Assembly: GCF_900156895.1 (NCBI RefSeq)
Contig: NZ_FTPD01000013.1
Span: 124,001-188,000 of the forward strand
Length of the DNA stretch: 64,000 nt
Source of the DNA: Mesorhizobium prunaredense
Lineage (GTDB): Bacteria; Pseudomonadota; Alphaproteobacteria; Rhizobiales; Rhizobiaceae
Direction: 5' to 3'
Numbering within the stretch: the stretch's first letter is position 1; each line of letters starts with the position of its first letter. Below the pieces are notes generated by a model that saw only the letters and a list, made by a program, of their open reading frames with translations, ran no database searches and was not told where the DNA came from. Below, piece by piece: positions 1 to 9,190 of the stretch. The translations under genes and the position numbers were made by a program.

Positions 1-393
1 GGTTCATGGCCCTACCAGGTCAACACGCTGGTTGCTGCCAAGAAGCCGGTCGCTTCGACCATCCCCCAGGAAGGCGTCACCGGCTGGGCCGACACGACCA
101 TGCTGGCAGCCGACGCAGCTCACCCGAACTGCGCCTATATGTGGATGGAGCACTCGCTGTCGTCGAAAGTGCAGGGCGATGTCTCCGCCTGGTTCGGTTC
201 GCTGCCGGTGGTGCCGGCTGCCTGCAAGGGCAACGAATTGCTCGGCGACGAAGGCTGCAAGACCAACGGCTACGACAATTTCGAAAAGATCAAGTTCTGG
301 AAGACGCCGGTGTCGAAATGCGCCACCCAGGACCAGTGCGTGCCTTATTATCGCTGGGTGTCGGACTATATCGGCGTCATCGGCGGACGCTGA
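1..393 (+). CDS. ABC transporter substrate-binding protein, polyamine type (C-terminal part)
   Basis: This is the 3' end of a periplasmic binding protein; the frame is open from the first base and stops at TGA 391-393, so 130 residues are visible and the N-terminus lies outside the window. The visible part (motifs GWADTTML, YRWVSDYIGVIGG) resembles the C-terminus of YdcS/PotD-like spermidine/putrescine binding proteins, with a tail rich in lysine and cysteine. It is followed on the same strand by an ATPase, two permeases and gamma-aminobutyraldehyde dehydrogenase, the gene order of the E. coli ydcSTUV-patD locus. It would deliver putrescine or a related polyamine to the membrane transporter. 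Ligand identity is inferred from neighbours, because the binding-site half is missing. Confidence 0.8.
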   Translation, partial: GSWPYQVNTLVAAKKPVASTIPQEGVTGWADTTMLAADAAHPNCAYMWMEHSLSSKVQGDVSAWFGSLPVVPAACKGNELLGDEGCKTNGYDNFEKIKFWKTPVSKCATQDQCVPYYRWVSDYIGVIGGR

Positions 394-414
394 GTTCGTT
401 TTGCTCGCAAGTTG

Positions 415-542
415 GCGCTGCCCCTCACCCCTACCCTCTCCCCGTGAAGAACGGGAAGAGGGGATCGCGAGCGTTGCGGCTAGCCCCTTCTCCCCGTCTC
501 TATACGGGGAGAAGGTGCCGGCAGGCGGATGAGGGGCAGCGC
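415..542. repeat. Dispersed palindromic element, 128 bp, TIR family B (short variant)
   Basis: The element is bounded by perfect 13-bp inverted termini (GCGCTGCCCCTCA ... TGAGGGGCAGCGC). It contains internal hairpins of the form CTCCCCGT...ACGGGGAG. The same termini bound the 181-bp elements at 47925-48105 and 62232-62412, so this copy looks internally deleted. It fills the gap between the binding-protein and ATPase genes of the importer. Confidence 0.85.
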
Positions 543-582
543 TGTCGCCTGAATTGACGAGCCTGGCAGATCAGGACAGCCC

Positions 583-1581
583 ATGACATCAGCCGTTTCC
601 TTCCAAAAAGTCTCGCGCCATTTCGGCAGCGTGCGCGCCGTCGACATGGTCGATCTCGATATCGTGCCGGGCGAGTTCTTCGCCATGCTTGGACCTTCGG
701 GTTCCGGCAAGACGACCTGCCTGCGTCTGATCGCCGGCTTCGAGCAGCCGACATCGGGCTCGATCTCCATTTTCGGCGAACGCGCCGAAGGCGTTCCGCC
801 CTATCGCCGCAACGTCAACACCGTCTTCCAGGACTACGCGCTGTTCCCGCATCTGAACGTGCTCGACAACGTCGCCTACGGGCTGATGGTCAAGGGTGTC
901 GGCAAGCTGGAGCGGCAGAAGGCGGCCGAGGAGGCATTGTCGCTGGTCCGGCTTCCCGGCTACGGCGCCCGCCGCCCGAGCCAGCTTTCCGGCGGACAGC
1001 GCCAGCGCGTCGCGCTCGCCCGCGCGCTGGTCAACCAGCCGAAGGTGCTTCTGCTCGACGAGCCGCTTGGCGCGCTCGACCTCAAGCTCCGCGAAAACAT
1101 GCAGGAGGAGCTGAAGTCGCTGCAGAAGGCGCTCGGCATCACGTTCGTCTTCGTCACCCATGACCAGGGCGAGGCGCTGTCGATGGCCGACCGCGTTGCC
1201 GTCTTCAACGACGGCAAGATCATGCAGATCGGCACGCCGGAGGACATCTACCAGCGGCCGAAGACGCGCTTCGTCGCCGATTTCGTCGGCTCGTCCAATG
1301 TGCTGCCGCCGGATTTCGTCCAGCGCTATTGCGGCCAGCATCGCTGGGGCAGCCTGCGCCCTGAATCCATTCGCATCGGCCGTGCCGCCAAGGGCGACGG
1401 CGTTACCGCCCGTCTCGTCTCGACCAATTATCTCGGCGCCACGACCAGACTGGCGCTCGACGCCGAAGGGTTGAGATTGCATGCCATCGTGCCGGCCGGT
1501 GCGAAATTGCCTGGGGAAGGCGAGGCGGTCGTGCTCACCTTCAACCGCGAGCATTTGCATTTGATGGACGAGCCGGGATGA
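583..1581 (+). CDS. ABC transporter ATP-binding protein, polyamine type (PotA/YdcT-like)
   Basis: This 332-residue protein is the nucleotide-binding subunit that powers the putrescine-type importer. It has a Walker A (GPSGSGKT, residues 37-44), a Q-loop (VFQDY, about 81-85), the ABC signature LSGGQ (135-139), Walker B VLLLDEP (155-161) and a switch HD motif (THDQGEA). The C-terminal ~90 residues form the short TOBE-like regulatory region of the CUT1/PotA group. The start ATG has an AGGA about seven bases upstream. A 128-bp palindromic element separates it from the binding-protein gene and a 160-bp one from the permease gene. Length fits PotA/YdcT proteins. Substrate is inferred from patD downstream. 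Confidence 0.92.
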   Translation: MTSAVSFQKVSRHFGSVRAVDMVDLDIVPGEFFAMLGPSGSGKTTCLRLIAGFEQPTSGSISIFGERAEGVPPYRRNVNTVFQDYALFPHLNVLDNVAYGLMVKGVGKLERQKAAEEALSLVRLPGYGARRPSQLSGGQRQRVALARALVNQPKVLLLDEPLGALDLKLRENMQEELKSLQKALGITFVFVTHDQGEALSMADRVAVFNDGKIMQIGTPEDIYQRPKTRFVADFVGSSNVLPPDFVQRYCGQHRWGSLRPESIRIGRAAKGDGVTARLVSTNYLGATTRLALDAEGLRLHAIVPAGAKLPGEGEAVVLTFNREHLHLMDEPG

Positions 1582-1629
1582 TGAAGGTTTCGGCAATTGT
1601 GGCTAATAGCCGAGGCAAGGCGCTCTACG

Positions 1630-1789
1630 GCGCCCCCCTCTGTCCTGCCGGACATCTCCCCCACGAGGGGGGAGATCGGCTGTCGCGACCACTTTCGCCA
1701 ATTATCAACGTTCCAGAAAAGGCGCCGCCGGCGACGCTGCCGATCTCCCCCCAAGTGGGGGAGATGTCCGGCAGGACAGAGGGGGGCGC
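1630..1789. repeat. Dispersed palindromic element, TIR family A, 160 bp
   Basis: Two perfect 34-bp inverted termini (1630-1663 and 1756-1789) begin GCGCCCCCCTCTGTCC and include GGACATCTCCCCCA. The centre carries a GCCAA-TTATCAACGTT-like core also present in the copies at 41253-41426 and 63127-63307. It is MITE-like in form, but no transposase is visible here. It lies between the ATPase and first permease genes. Confidence 0.9.
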
Positions 1790-1837
1790 GAAGGATCGCG
1801 ACCTCTCATTTATCCTCCGTCAAGACAGCGCGGCGTC

Positions 1838-2803
1838 ATGACAATCGTCGCGCTCAACTCCAAATCCGCCTCAGCCATCCTGCCTCGCGGCGGCGGCGTG
1901 CGCGGCGCGTTGTCCGACCTGTTCTGGCGCAAGCCCAAGCTGCTACTGCTGTTGATGCTGCTGCCGCCGGTGCTGTGGCTCGGCATCGTCTATGTCGGCT
2001 CGCTGTTCGCGCTGCTCTTGCAGAGCTTTTTCTCGATCGACGAATTCTCCGGCCTCATCAACCGGCAGTTCACGCTGAAGACCTATGGCGACCTGCTGCA
2101 GGCCGCCAATCTCGACATCATCCTGCGCACGGTGACGATGGCGGCCCTGGTCACGTTCGCCTCGGCGATCATCGCCTTTCCCATCGCCTATTACGCGGCG
2201 CGCTATGCGCGCGGCCGCTGGAAGGCGCTGTTCTATCTCGGCGTGATGCTGCCGCTGTGGTCGAGCTATCTGGTCAAGATCTACGCCTGGAAGCTCATCC
2301 TGGCCAAGGAAGGCATCCTGACCTGGCTGCTCGCCAAGCTGCATCTGCTATGGCTGCTCGATGGCTGGCTGTCGCTGCCGGTCGTCGGCGGCAACTCGCT
2401 GTCGGTGTCGTCCACCGGCACCTTCATCGTCTTCGTCTACGTCTGGCTGCCGTTCATGATCCTGCCGGTGCAGGCGGCGCTCGAGCGCGTGCCCGGCAAT
2501 CTGGTCGAGGCCTCATCCGATCTCGGCGCCTCGCCCGGCCAGACCTTCCGCAACGTGCTGTTCCCGCTGGCGCTGCCGGGCATCGTCGCCGGTTCGATCT
2601 TCACCTTCTCGCTGACGCTCGGCGACTACATCATCCCGCAGATCATCGGCACCTCGCGGCTGTTCATCGGCCAGGCCGTCTATTCGCAGCAGGGCACCGC
2701 CGGCAACATCCCGCTCGCAGCCGCCTTCACCGTGGTGCCGATCGTCATCATGGGTCTCTACCTCTGGGGCGCCAAGCGCATGGGGGCCTTCGATGCGCTC
2801 TGA
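1838..2803 (+). CDS. ABC transporter permease, polyamine type (PotB/YdcU-like)
   Basis: This 321-residue inner-membrane permease has about six hydrophobic segments, the first at roughly residues 32-60 ([15 protein letters not shown]). The EAA loop that contacts the ATPase is visible as [16 protein letters not shown] near residue 225, followed by the [10 protein letters not shown] segment. This arrangement is typical of the BPD_transp_1 fold in PotB-type proteins. The 3' end overlaps the next permease gene by 11 bases, which suggests translational coupling. It would form the channel heterodimer with the following gene product. Confidence 0.92.
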   Translation: MTIVALNSKSASAILPRGGGVRGALSDLFWRKPKLLLLLMLLPPVLWLGIVYVGSLFALLLQSFFSIDEFSGLINRQFTLKTYGDLLQAANLDIILRTVTMAALVTFASAIIAFPIAYYAARYARGRWKALFYLGVMLPLWSSYLVKIYAWKLILAKEGILTWLLAKLHLLWLLDGWLSLPVVGGNSLSVSSTGTFIVFVYVWLPFMILPVQAALERVPGNLVEASSDLGASPGQTFRNVLFPLALPGIVAGSIFTFSLTLGDYIIPQIIGTSRLFIGQAVYSQQGTAGNIPLAAAFTVVPIVIMGLYLWGAKRMGAFDAL

Positions 2804-3608
2804 TGGCTCGCCATCCGCCCCTCTCGGCCTGAAGATCGCCGCCGCCTGCGGCCTGCTGTTCCTGCATTTGCCGATCTTCCTGATCTTCGTCTATGCCTTT
2901 ACGACCGAGGAAAAGAGCTTCGCCTGGCCGCCGCCGGGGCTGACGATGCAATGGTTCGCCGTCACCTGGAACCGCCCGGACGTGTGGGAAGCGCTGTCGC
3001 TGTCGGTCCGTGTCGCCGCTATCTCGACACTCGTCGCACTGGTCCTCGGTACGCTCTGCGCGGCCGCCGTTTCGCGAACACGGTTTTTTGGCCGCGAAAC
3101 CATCTCGCTGCTGGTTATCCTGCCGATAGCGCTGCCCGGCATCATCACCGGCATCGCGCTGCGTTCGGCCTTTTCGCTGGCCGAGATTCCGTTCTCGTTC
3201 TGGACGATCGTGCTCGGCCACGCCACCTTCTGTGTCGTCGTCGTCTACAACAACGCCGTCGCCCGCTTTCGCCGCACCTCCGGCTCGATGATCGAGGCGT
3301 CGATGGACCTCGGCGCCGACGGCTTCCAGACGTTTCGGCATGTCGTGCTGCCCAACATCGCCACCGCGCTGCTTGCCGGCGGCATGCTCGCTTTCGCGCT
3401 GTCGTTCGACGAGGTCATCGTCACCACCTTCACCGCAGGCCAGCAGCAGACGCTGCCAATCTGGATGCTGGAAGAGCTGATCCGTCCGCGCCAGCGCCCG
3501 GTCACCAACGTCGTGGCCATGGTCGTCGTGCTGGTGACGCTGCTGCCCATCCTCGTCGCCTATTACCTCACCCGCGACGGCGACCAGATCGCCGGTTCGG
3601 GCAAATGA
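2793..3608 (+). CDS. ABC transporter permease, polyamine type (PotC/YdcV-like)
   Basis: This 271-residue second permease has an N-terminal membrane segment ([20 protein letters not shown]), further segments around residues 70-110 and 190-260, and an EAA loop reading [16 protein letters not shown] near residue 168. Length and motif spacing match PotC/YdcV. The start lies inside the end of the upstream permease gene, and patD follows after 29 bases, so all are probably one transcript. With the upstream permease and ATPase it completes a polyamine-type importer. Confidence 0.92.
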   Translation: MRSDGSPSAPLGLKIAAACGLLFLHLPIFLIFVYAFTTEEKSFAWPPPGLTMQWFAVTWNRPDVWEALSLSVRVAAISTLVALVLGTLCAAAVSRTRFFGRETISLLVILPIALPGIITGIALRSAFSLAEIPFSFWTIVLGHATFCVVVVYNNAVARFRRTSGSMIEASMDLGADGFQTFRHVVLPNIATALLAGGMLAFALSFDEVIVTTFTAGQQQTLPIWMLEELIRPRQRPVTNVVAMVVVLVTLLPILVAYYLTRDGDQIAGSGK

Positions 3609-3637
3609 CGTCAAGAATCCATAAGGGAGAGACTGCC

Positions 3638-5065
3638 ATGGACACAAAGATGCTGATCGGCTCCAAATTCGAGAAGGGCACCGAGACCGAGGAGCCGATC
3701 CTCAATCCAAAGACCGGGGCGACTATCCTCAACCTGCCTGAAGCCAGCCAGGCGCAGATCGAGTCCGCGGTGCTGGCGGCCGAAAAGGCCTTCGTCACCT
3801 GGTCGCGCACCACGCCGGCGCAGCGCTCCGGTTATCTCCTGAAGATCGCCGATCGCATCGAGGCCGCGGCACAAGATTTCGCCGCCCTCGAGGCGCTCAA
3901 TTGCGGCAAGCCAATCAATGCCGTGCTCAACGACGAAATCCCGGCGATCGTCGACTGCTACCGCTTCTTTGCCGGCGCTGTCCGCTCGATGCCGGGCCAG
4001 GTCGCCGGTGAATACATTCCGGGCCACACTTCGATGGTTCGCCGCGATGCCATCGGCGTCGTCGCCTCGATCGCGCCGTGGAACTACCCACTGATGATGA
4101 TGGCCTGGAAGCTGGCGCCAGCGATTGCCGGCGGCAACACGGTCGTCTTCAAGCCGTCCGAGCAGACGCCGCTGACGGCGCTGAAGCTGACGAAAATCCT
4201 TGCCGAGATACTGCCCGAGGGCGTCGTCAACGTCGTGCTCGGCAGGGGCGACAGCGTCGGCAACACGCTGATCAACCACCCGAAAATCAACATGATCTCG
4301 ATCACCGGCGATGTCGCCACCGGCAAGAAGGTGCTGCAGGCCGCCGCCAAATCGGTCAAGCGCACGCATCTCGAGCTCGGCGGCAAGGCCCCAGTCATCG
4401 TCTTCGACGACGCCGATCTCGGCGCGGTGGTCAACGGCCTGCGCGCCTTCGGCTATTACAATGCCGGCCAGGACTGCACCGCTGCCTGCCGCATCTATGC
4501 CGGCAAGAAGATCTACGACAAGCTCGTCGCCGATCTTTCCTCCGCCGTCTCGACCATCAAATACAATCGCCCCGACGACACCGAAAACGAGATCGGGCCG
4601 CTCATCTCACGCCGCCAGCGCGACCGCGTCTCGAGCTTCGTCGAGCGCGCCTCGGAGCTTAAGCACATCGAGATCACCACCGGCGGCAAGCCGGGCGAGG
4701 GCACCGGCTTCTTCTACCAGCCAACAGTCGTCGCCGGAGCGCTGCAGGAAGACGAGATCGTGCGCCGCGAAGTGTTCGGGCCGGTTGTCTCGGTCACCCG
4801 TTTTTCCGAGGTCGATGAGGCGGTGAACTGGGCCAATGACAGCGATTATGGCCTTGCGTCCTCGGTGTGGACCAAGGATGTTTCGCGCGCCATGGCGACG
4901 GCCGCGCGGCTTCAGTACGGCTGCACCTGGATCAACACCCACTTCATGCTGACCAACGAGATGCCGCATGGCGGGCTGAAGCAGTCCGGCTACGGCAAGG
5001 ACATGTCGCTCTATGCGCTGGAAGATTATACCGCCGTCCGCCATGTGATGGTTGCGCACGGGTAG
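3638..5065 (+). CDS. patD: Gamma-aminobutyraldehyde dehydrogenase
   Basis: This NAD-dependent aldehyde dehydrogenase of 475 residues oxidises 4-aminobutanal, the product of putrescine deamination, to GABA. Visible motifs are the SIAPWNYPL segment, the general-base glutamate in LELGGKAP, and the catalytic cysteine in [11 protein letters not shown]; the QDCTA context is characteristic of YdcW/PatD rather than betaine aldehyde dehydrogenases. The chosen ATG follows AAGGGAGAG; upstream in-frame codons run through the permease gene in another frame and are not used. It sits directly behind the polyamine importer, giving an uptake-plus-catabolism unit. The aminotransferase that would make the aldehyde is not in the window. 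Confidence 0.9.
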   Translation: MDTKMLIGSKFEKGTETEEPILNPKTGATILNLPEASQAQIESAVLAAEKAFVTWSRTTPAQRSGYLLKIADRIEAAAQDFAALEALNCGKPINAVLNDEIPAIVDCYRFFAGAVRSMPGQVAGEYIPGHTSMVRRDAIGVVASIAPWNYPLMMMAWKLAPAIAGGNTVVFKPSEQTPLTALKLTKILAEILPEGVVNVVLGRGDSVGNTLINHPKINMISITGDVATGKKVLQAAAKSVKRTHLELGGKAPVIVFDDADLGAVVNGLRAFGYYNAGQDCTAACRIYAGKKIYDKLVADLSSAVSTIKYNRPDDTENEIGPLISRRQRDRVSSFVERASELKHIEITTGGKPGEGTGFFYQPTVVAGALQEDEIVRREVFGPVVSVTRFSEVDEAVNWANDSDYGLASSVWTKDVSRAMATAARLQYGCTWINTHFMLTNEMPHGGLKQSGYGKDMSLYALEDYTAVRHVMVAHG

Positions 5066-5073
5066 CGCCTTTT

Positions 5074-5099
5074 CCTTCTCCCCGTTGACGGGGAGAAGG
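5074..5099. terminator. Hairpin between convergent patD and fdsD
   Basis: CCTTCTCCCCG pairs perfectly with CGGGGAGAAGG across a four-base loop, in the gap between two convergent genes. There is no clear T-tract, so bidirectional termination is likely from placement rather than proven. The flanking GGATGAGGGGCAGC (5113-5126) matches the right end of the family B elements, so this is probably a remnant half element. Confidence 0.55.
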
Positions 5100-5133
5100 T
5101 GGCCCGAAGGGCCGGATGAGGGGCAGCACGGGC

Positions 5134-5457
5134 CTACTTCTGCGAAGCGGCGATCCCGGTATTCGACTCACCGGCCCGGGGGCCTTTGCCGCCGGAAGCG
5201 ACGCCCCCGGCATCGGCGCCGAAGCCCGCTGCTTCCGGTGCGGCCGGCCGCTTGATCCTTGCCGAGGCGGCCGCGACAAGCTCGTTGAAGCCTTCGCCAC
5301 CATTGTCCAGCATTTCGAACAATTGCCGCCGCATCCTCGGTTCCCAGAACTTGTTGATGTGCTCGGCGACGCCGGCAATGCCTTCCTCGCGCGGCTTGGA
5401 GTGAAAAAAGGCGGCAATCTGGTTGGCCATGCGGACCAGCTTTTCGCTGGTGCTCAT
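5134..5457 (-). CDS. fdsD: Formate dehydrogenase delta subunit
   Basis: This 107-residue protein begins MSTSEKLVRMANQIAAFF and contains KPREEGIAGVAEHINKFWEPRM, the hallmark segment of FdsD. FdsD is needed for full activity of the cytosolic molybdenum NAD-dependent formate dehydrogenase, although it is not part of the electron path. The ATG at 5457 is preceded by GAGGG about six bases away. An upstream in-frame ATG at 5490 would overlap fdhD and is less likely. The C-terminal 40 residues are low-complexity Gly/Ala/Ser. It is the last gene of the fds operon. Confidence 0.9.
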   Translation of the reverse strand: MSTSEKLVRMANQIAAFFHSKPREEGIAGVAEHINKFWEPRMRRQLFEMLDNGGEGFNELVAAASARIKRPAAPEAAGFGADAGGVASGGKGPRAGESNTGIAASQK

Positions 5458-5470
5458 GATGTGGCCCTCG

Positions 5471-6301
5471 TCATGCGACATGCTTGGCAACTCCGGAAGT
5501 CACCCGCTCGGGGTGGGTGAAAATATCGAAATCATCGCCGCGCACCAAAGCCACCAGCGTCATGCCGGCGTCCCCGGCGGTACGGATGGCAAGTGCCGTC
5601 GGCGCCGAAACGGCAATGATGAACGCAGCGCCGATCGCCGCCGTCTTCTGCACCATCTCGACCGAAACGCGTGACGTCACCACGACGGCACCCAAGGTGC
5701 CATCGATGCCGGCTTTGGCGAGCGCCCCGGCCAGCTTGTCGAGCGCATTATGGCGGCCGACATCCTCGCGCGCCATGACGATGCCCTTGCCTGGGATATA
5801 AAAACCGGCGGCATGGACCGCACCGGTCTCGGCATGCAGCGGCTGCGCTTTCGACAAAAGCCTGACCGAACGGACGATGTCGTCGGTGTTAAGTGTAAGT
5901 CTTGACGAACCGACCGCCTCGAACGAGCGCATCGCCTCCTCGATCGACTCGATGCCGCACAACCCGCAGCCGACCGGGCCGGCCAGCCGTCGGCGCCGCG
6001 CCTCGAAGCGCGTATTGGCCTGGTCCTTCAGCCTGATCTGGATGTCGATGCCGGCGCCGTGATCCTCAACCTCGATCGCCTCGATTTCCCGGCCGTCGGC
6101 GATGATGCCTTCGGTCAGCGAGAAGCCGAGCGCGAAATCCTCGAAATCGGCCGGACTTGCCATCATCACCGCGTGAGTGGTGCCGGCAAAGGAGAACGCC
6201 ACCGGCGTCTCTTCCGGCACCATCCGGTTGGCGGCCGCAGTGCCGCCGGCGCGGTGCGCCAGCCGCGAGATCTGCGTCGTCGCTTTGCGGCGCGCGCTCA
6301 A
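5471..6301 (-). CDS. fdhD: Formate dehydrogenase accessory sulfurtransferase FdhD (FdsC)
   Basis: This 276-residue protein transfers sulfur from the IscS cysteine desulfurase to the molybdenum cofactor of formate dehydrogenase. The CxxC sulfur-relay motif is present as CGLCG (Cys112, Cys115), and the conserved EDVGRHNALDK segment lies in the C-terminal half. It starts two bases after the fdsA stop and is followed by fdsD, matching the fdsGBACD order known from Rhodobacter and Cupriavidus, where this gene is called fdsC. The tight packing implies co-translation with fdsA. Confidence 0.95.
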   Translation of the reverse strand: MSARRKATTQISRLAHRAGGTAAANRMVPEETPVAFSFAGTTHAVMMASPADFEDFALGFSLTEGIIADGREIEAIEVEDHGAGIDIQIRLKDQANTRFEARRRRLAGPVGCGLCGIESIEEAMRSFEAVGSSRLTLNTDDIVRSVRLLSKAQPLHAETGAVHAAGFYIPGKGIVMAREDVGRHNALDKLAGALAKAGIDGTLGAVVVTSRVSVEMVQKTAAIGAAFIIAVSAPTALAIRTAGDAGMTLVALVRGDDFDIFTHPERVTSGVAKHVA

Positions 6302-6303
6302 GG

Positions 6304-9180
6304 TTACTCCGCTGCTTCCAAGGTCGCGATGCGACGGCTGTTGCGGGCCTGCTCGTCATAGTCGCGCTGCCATTCCGACGGCCCGTTGGACGCGCCGACC
6401 TGCACTGCGGTCACCTTGTATTCCGGGCAGTTGGTCGCCCAGTCGGAGAAGTCGGTGGTGATGACGTTGGCCTGCGTGTCGGGGTGGTGGAACGTCGTAT
6501 AGACCACGCCAGGCGACACCTTGTCGGTGATCAGCGCGCGCAACGTCGTCTCGCCGGAGCGGCTGGTCAGGCGGACCCAGTCGCCGTCGCGCAGACCGCG
6601 GTTTTCGGCGTCATGCGGGTGGATCTCGAGCCGGTCCTCGCTGTGCCACATGACATTGTCGGTACGCCTGGTCTGCGCGCCGACATTGTACTGCGACAGG
6701 ATGCGGCCTGTGGTCAGCAGCAGCGGGAAGCGCGGTCCCGTCCTCTCGTCGGTCGCGACATATTCGGTGCGGATGAACTTGCCCTTGCCACGCACGAAGC
6801 CGCTGATATGCATGATCGGCGTGCCTTCCGGCGCCTGCTCGTTGCACGGCCACTGCACCGAGCCCATCTTTTCCAGATAGTCGTAGGAGACCTTGGCGAA
6901 GCTCGGCGTCGTCCTGGCGATCTCATCCATGATTTCGGACGGATGCTGGTAATTCCAGGCAAGCCCCATCGCCTGCGCGAGCTTCTGCGTTACTTCCCAG
7001 TCGGCCAGCCCGTTCTTCGGCGCCATCACCTTGCGCACGCGGTTGATGCGGCGCTCGGCATTGGTGAAGGTGCCGTCCTTCTCGAGGAAGGTCGAGCCGG
7101 GCAGGAAGACATGCGCGTAGTTGGCGGTCTCGTTGAGGAAGAGATCGTGGACGACGACACATTCCATCGCCGCAAGGCCGGCGGCGACATGCTTGGTGTC
7201 GGGGTCGGACTGCAGAATGTCCTCGCCTTGCACATAGAGGCCCTTGAACGAGCCGTCGACGGCGGCGTCCAGCATGTTGGGGATGCGCAGGCCGGGCTCG
7301 TCGTCGAGCTTGACCCCCCACAGGCTTTCATAGATGTCGCGCACCGCGTCGCCGGAGACGTGGCGATAGCCGGGCAGCTCATGCGGGAACGAGCCCATGT
7401 CGCAGGAGCCCTGGACATTGTTCTGGCCGCGCAGCGGATTCACGCCGACGCCCGGCCGGCCGATATTGCCGGTCGCCATGGCGAGATTGGCGATGGCGAT
7501 GACGGTGGTCGAGCCCTGGCTGTGCTCGGTCACGCCGAGGCCGTAATAGATCGCGCCGTTGCCGCCGGTGGCAAACAGCCGCGCGGCGCTGCGGATCTCT
7601 TCAGGATCGACATTGGCAAGCTGGCCGACCACCTCAGGGCTGTTTTCCGGCAGCGCGACGAACGACGCCCAGTCCTGGAACTCGTCCCAGTCGCAGCGTT
7701 CGCGGATGAAGGCCTCGTCGAACAGGCCTTCGGTGACGATGACATGGGCAAGCGCGGTGACCACGGCGACATTGGTGCCGGGCTTCAGCGGCAGATGATG
7801 CTGCGCCTCGATATGGGCCGAGCGCACGATGTCGGTGCGGCGTGGGTCGAGCACGATCAGCTTGGCGCCCTTGCGCAACCGCTTCTTCATGCGCGAGGCA
7901 AACACCGGATGTGCGTCGGTCGGATTGGCGCCGATGATCATCACCACATCGGTCTGCTCGATCGAATCGAAATCCTGGGTGCCTGCCGAGGTGCCGAAAG
8001 TCTGGCCAAGGCCATAGCCGGTCGGCGAATGGCAGACGCGGGCGCAGGTATCGACATTGTTGTTGCGGAAACCCTGGCGGATCAGCTTCTGCACCAGATA
8101 GGTTTCCTCATTCGTGCAGCGCGACGAGGTGATGCCGCCGATCGAGGTTCGGCCATACTGGTACTGGATGCGGCGGAACTCGTTGGCGGTGTGGGTCAGC
8201 GCTTCTTCCCATGACACCTCGCGCCATGGATCGGTGACCTTTTCGCGGATCATCGGATTGAGGATGCGCTCCTTGTGGGTCGAGTAGCCGTAGGCAAAAC
8301 GGCCCTTGACGCAGCTATGGCCACGGTTCGCCTTGCCGTCCTTGTAGGGCACCATGCGCACCAGTTCGTCGCCGCGCATTTCGGCCTTGAACGAGCAGCC
8401 GACGCCGCAATAGGCGCAGGTGGTGACGACCGAATGCTCCGGCTGACCGATCTTGATCACCGATTTCTCGGAAAGCGTCGCCGTCGGGCAGGCCTGCACG
8501 CAGGCGCCGCAGGACACGCACTCGCTGTCGATGAAGAGCTGGTGCATGCCGGGTGACACACGGCTTTCGAAGCCGCGGCCCTCGATGGTCAGCGCGAAAG
8601 TGCCTTGCACCTCCTCGCAGGCGCGCACGCAGCGCGAGCAGACGATGCATTTCGAAGGATCATAGGTGAAGTACGGGTTGGACTCGTCCTTCGCCATCCA
8701 TTTGAAGTTCTCTGCGCCGTCGTTCGTCTTGAAAACGTGGTTGTCGCCCTCATAGCCGTAGCGTACGTCGCGCAGGCCGACGACGCCGGCCTGCGTCTGC
8801 AATTCGCAGTCGCCATTGGCAGCACAGGTCAGGCAGTCGAGCGGATGGTCGGAAATGTAGAGCTCCATCACACCGCGGCGGATGTCCTTCAGCCTTCCGG
8901 TCTGGGTGTGCACGACCATGCCCGGCGCAACTGGCGTCGTGCAGGAGGAGGGCGTGCCGTTGCGGCCGTCGATCTCGACCAGGCAGAGCCGGCAGGAGCC
9001 GAAGGCGTCGACCATGTCGGTGGCGCAAAGCTTCGGGATGGCAATGCCGGCCTCCATCGAGGCCCGCATGATCGAGGTGCCTTCCGGCACGGTGACGGTG
9101 AAGCCGTCGACCGTCAGCGTCACCTGCTTCTCGGATGTCGAGGCCGGCGTGCCGTAGTCGATTTCCTGAATGAGACCCAT
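6304..9180 (-). CDS. fdsA: NAD-dependent formate dehydrogenase, molybdenum catalytic alpha subunit
   Basis: This 958-residue subunit oxidises formate to CO2 at a bis-MGD molybdenum centre. The N-terminal NuoG-like part binds iron-sulfur clusters: [2Fe-2S] cysteines 52, 63, 66 and 80; a His/Cys3 site (His112, Cys116, Cys119, Cys125); and two ferredoxin clusters (Cys178-188 and Cys221-231). A further [4Fe-4S] site uses Cys255, 258, 262 and 290. The Mo ligand is cysteine, not selenocysteine, in ARVCHSPTGYG (Cys383-His384). The C-terminal third is the molybdopterin-dinucleotide binding domain. Length and cluster set match soluble FdsA. Neighbours are fdsB upstream (10-base gap) and fdhD downstream (2-base gap). 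Confidence 0.97.
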   Translation of the reverse strand: MGLIQEIDYGTPASTSEKQVTLTVDGFTVTVPEGTSIMRASMEAGIAIPKLCATDMVDAFGSCRLCLVEIDGRNGTPSSCTTPVAPGMVVHTQTGRLKDIRRGVMELYISDHPLDCLTCAANGDCELQTQAGVVGLRDVRYGYEGDNHVFKTNDGAENFKWMAKDESNPYFTYDPSKCIVCSRCVRACEEVQGTFALTIEGRGFESRVSPGMHQLFIDSECVSCGACVQACPTATLSEKSVIKIGQPEHSVVTTCAYCGVGCSFKAEMRGDELVRMVPYKDGKANRGHSCVKGRFAYGYSTHKERILNPMIREKVTDPWREVSWEEALTHTANEFRRIQYQYGRTSIGGITSSRCTNEETYLVQKLIRQGFRNNNVDTCARVCHSPTGYGLGQTFGTSAGTQDFDSIEQTDVVMIIGANPTDAHPVFASRMKKRLRKGAKLIVLDPRRTDIVRSAHIEAQHHLPLKPGTNVAVVTALAHVIVTEGLFDEAFIRERCDWDEFQDWASFVALPENSPEVVGQLANVDPEEIRSAARLFATGGNGAIYYGLGVTEHSQGSTTVIAIANLAMATGNIGRPGVGVNPLRGQNNVQGSCDMGSFPHELPGYRHVSGDAVRDIYESLWGVKLDDEPGLRIPNMLDAAVDGSFKGLYVQGEDILQSDPDTKHVAAGLAAMECVVVHDLFLNETANYAHVFLPGSTFLEKDGTFTNAERRINRVRKVMAPKNGLADWEVTQKLAQAMGLAWNYQHPSEIMDEIARTTPSFAKVSYDYLEKMGSVQWPCNEQAPEGTPIMHISGFVRGKGKFIRTEYVATDERTGPRFPLLLTTGRILSQYNVGAQTRRTDNVMWHSEDRLEIHPHDAENRGLRDGDWVRLTSRSGETTLRALITDKVSPGVVYTTFHHPDTQANVITTDFSDWATNCPEYKVTAVQVGASNGPSEWQRDYDEQARNSRRIATLEAAE

Positions 9181-9190
9181 CGCGAGACTC

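Noticed and set aside
6157..8214. 685-codon plus-strand frame antisense to fdsA
   Set aside because: fdsA on the other strand has all cluster and active-site residues; this frame has none of its own.
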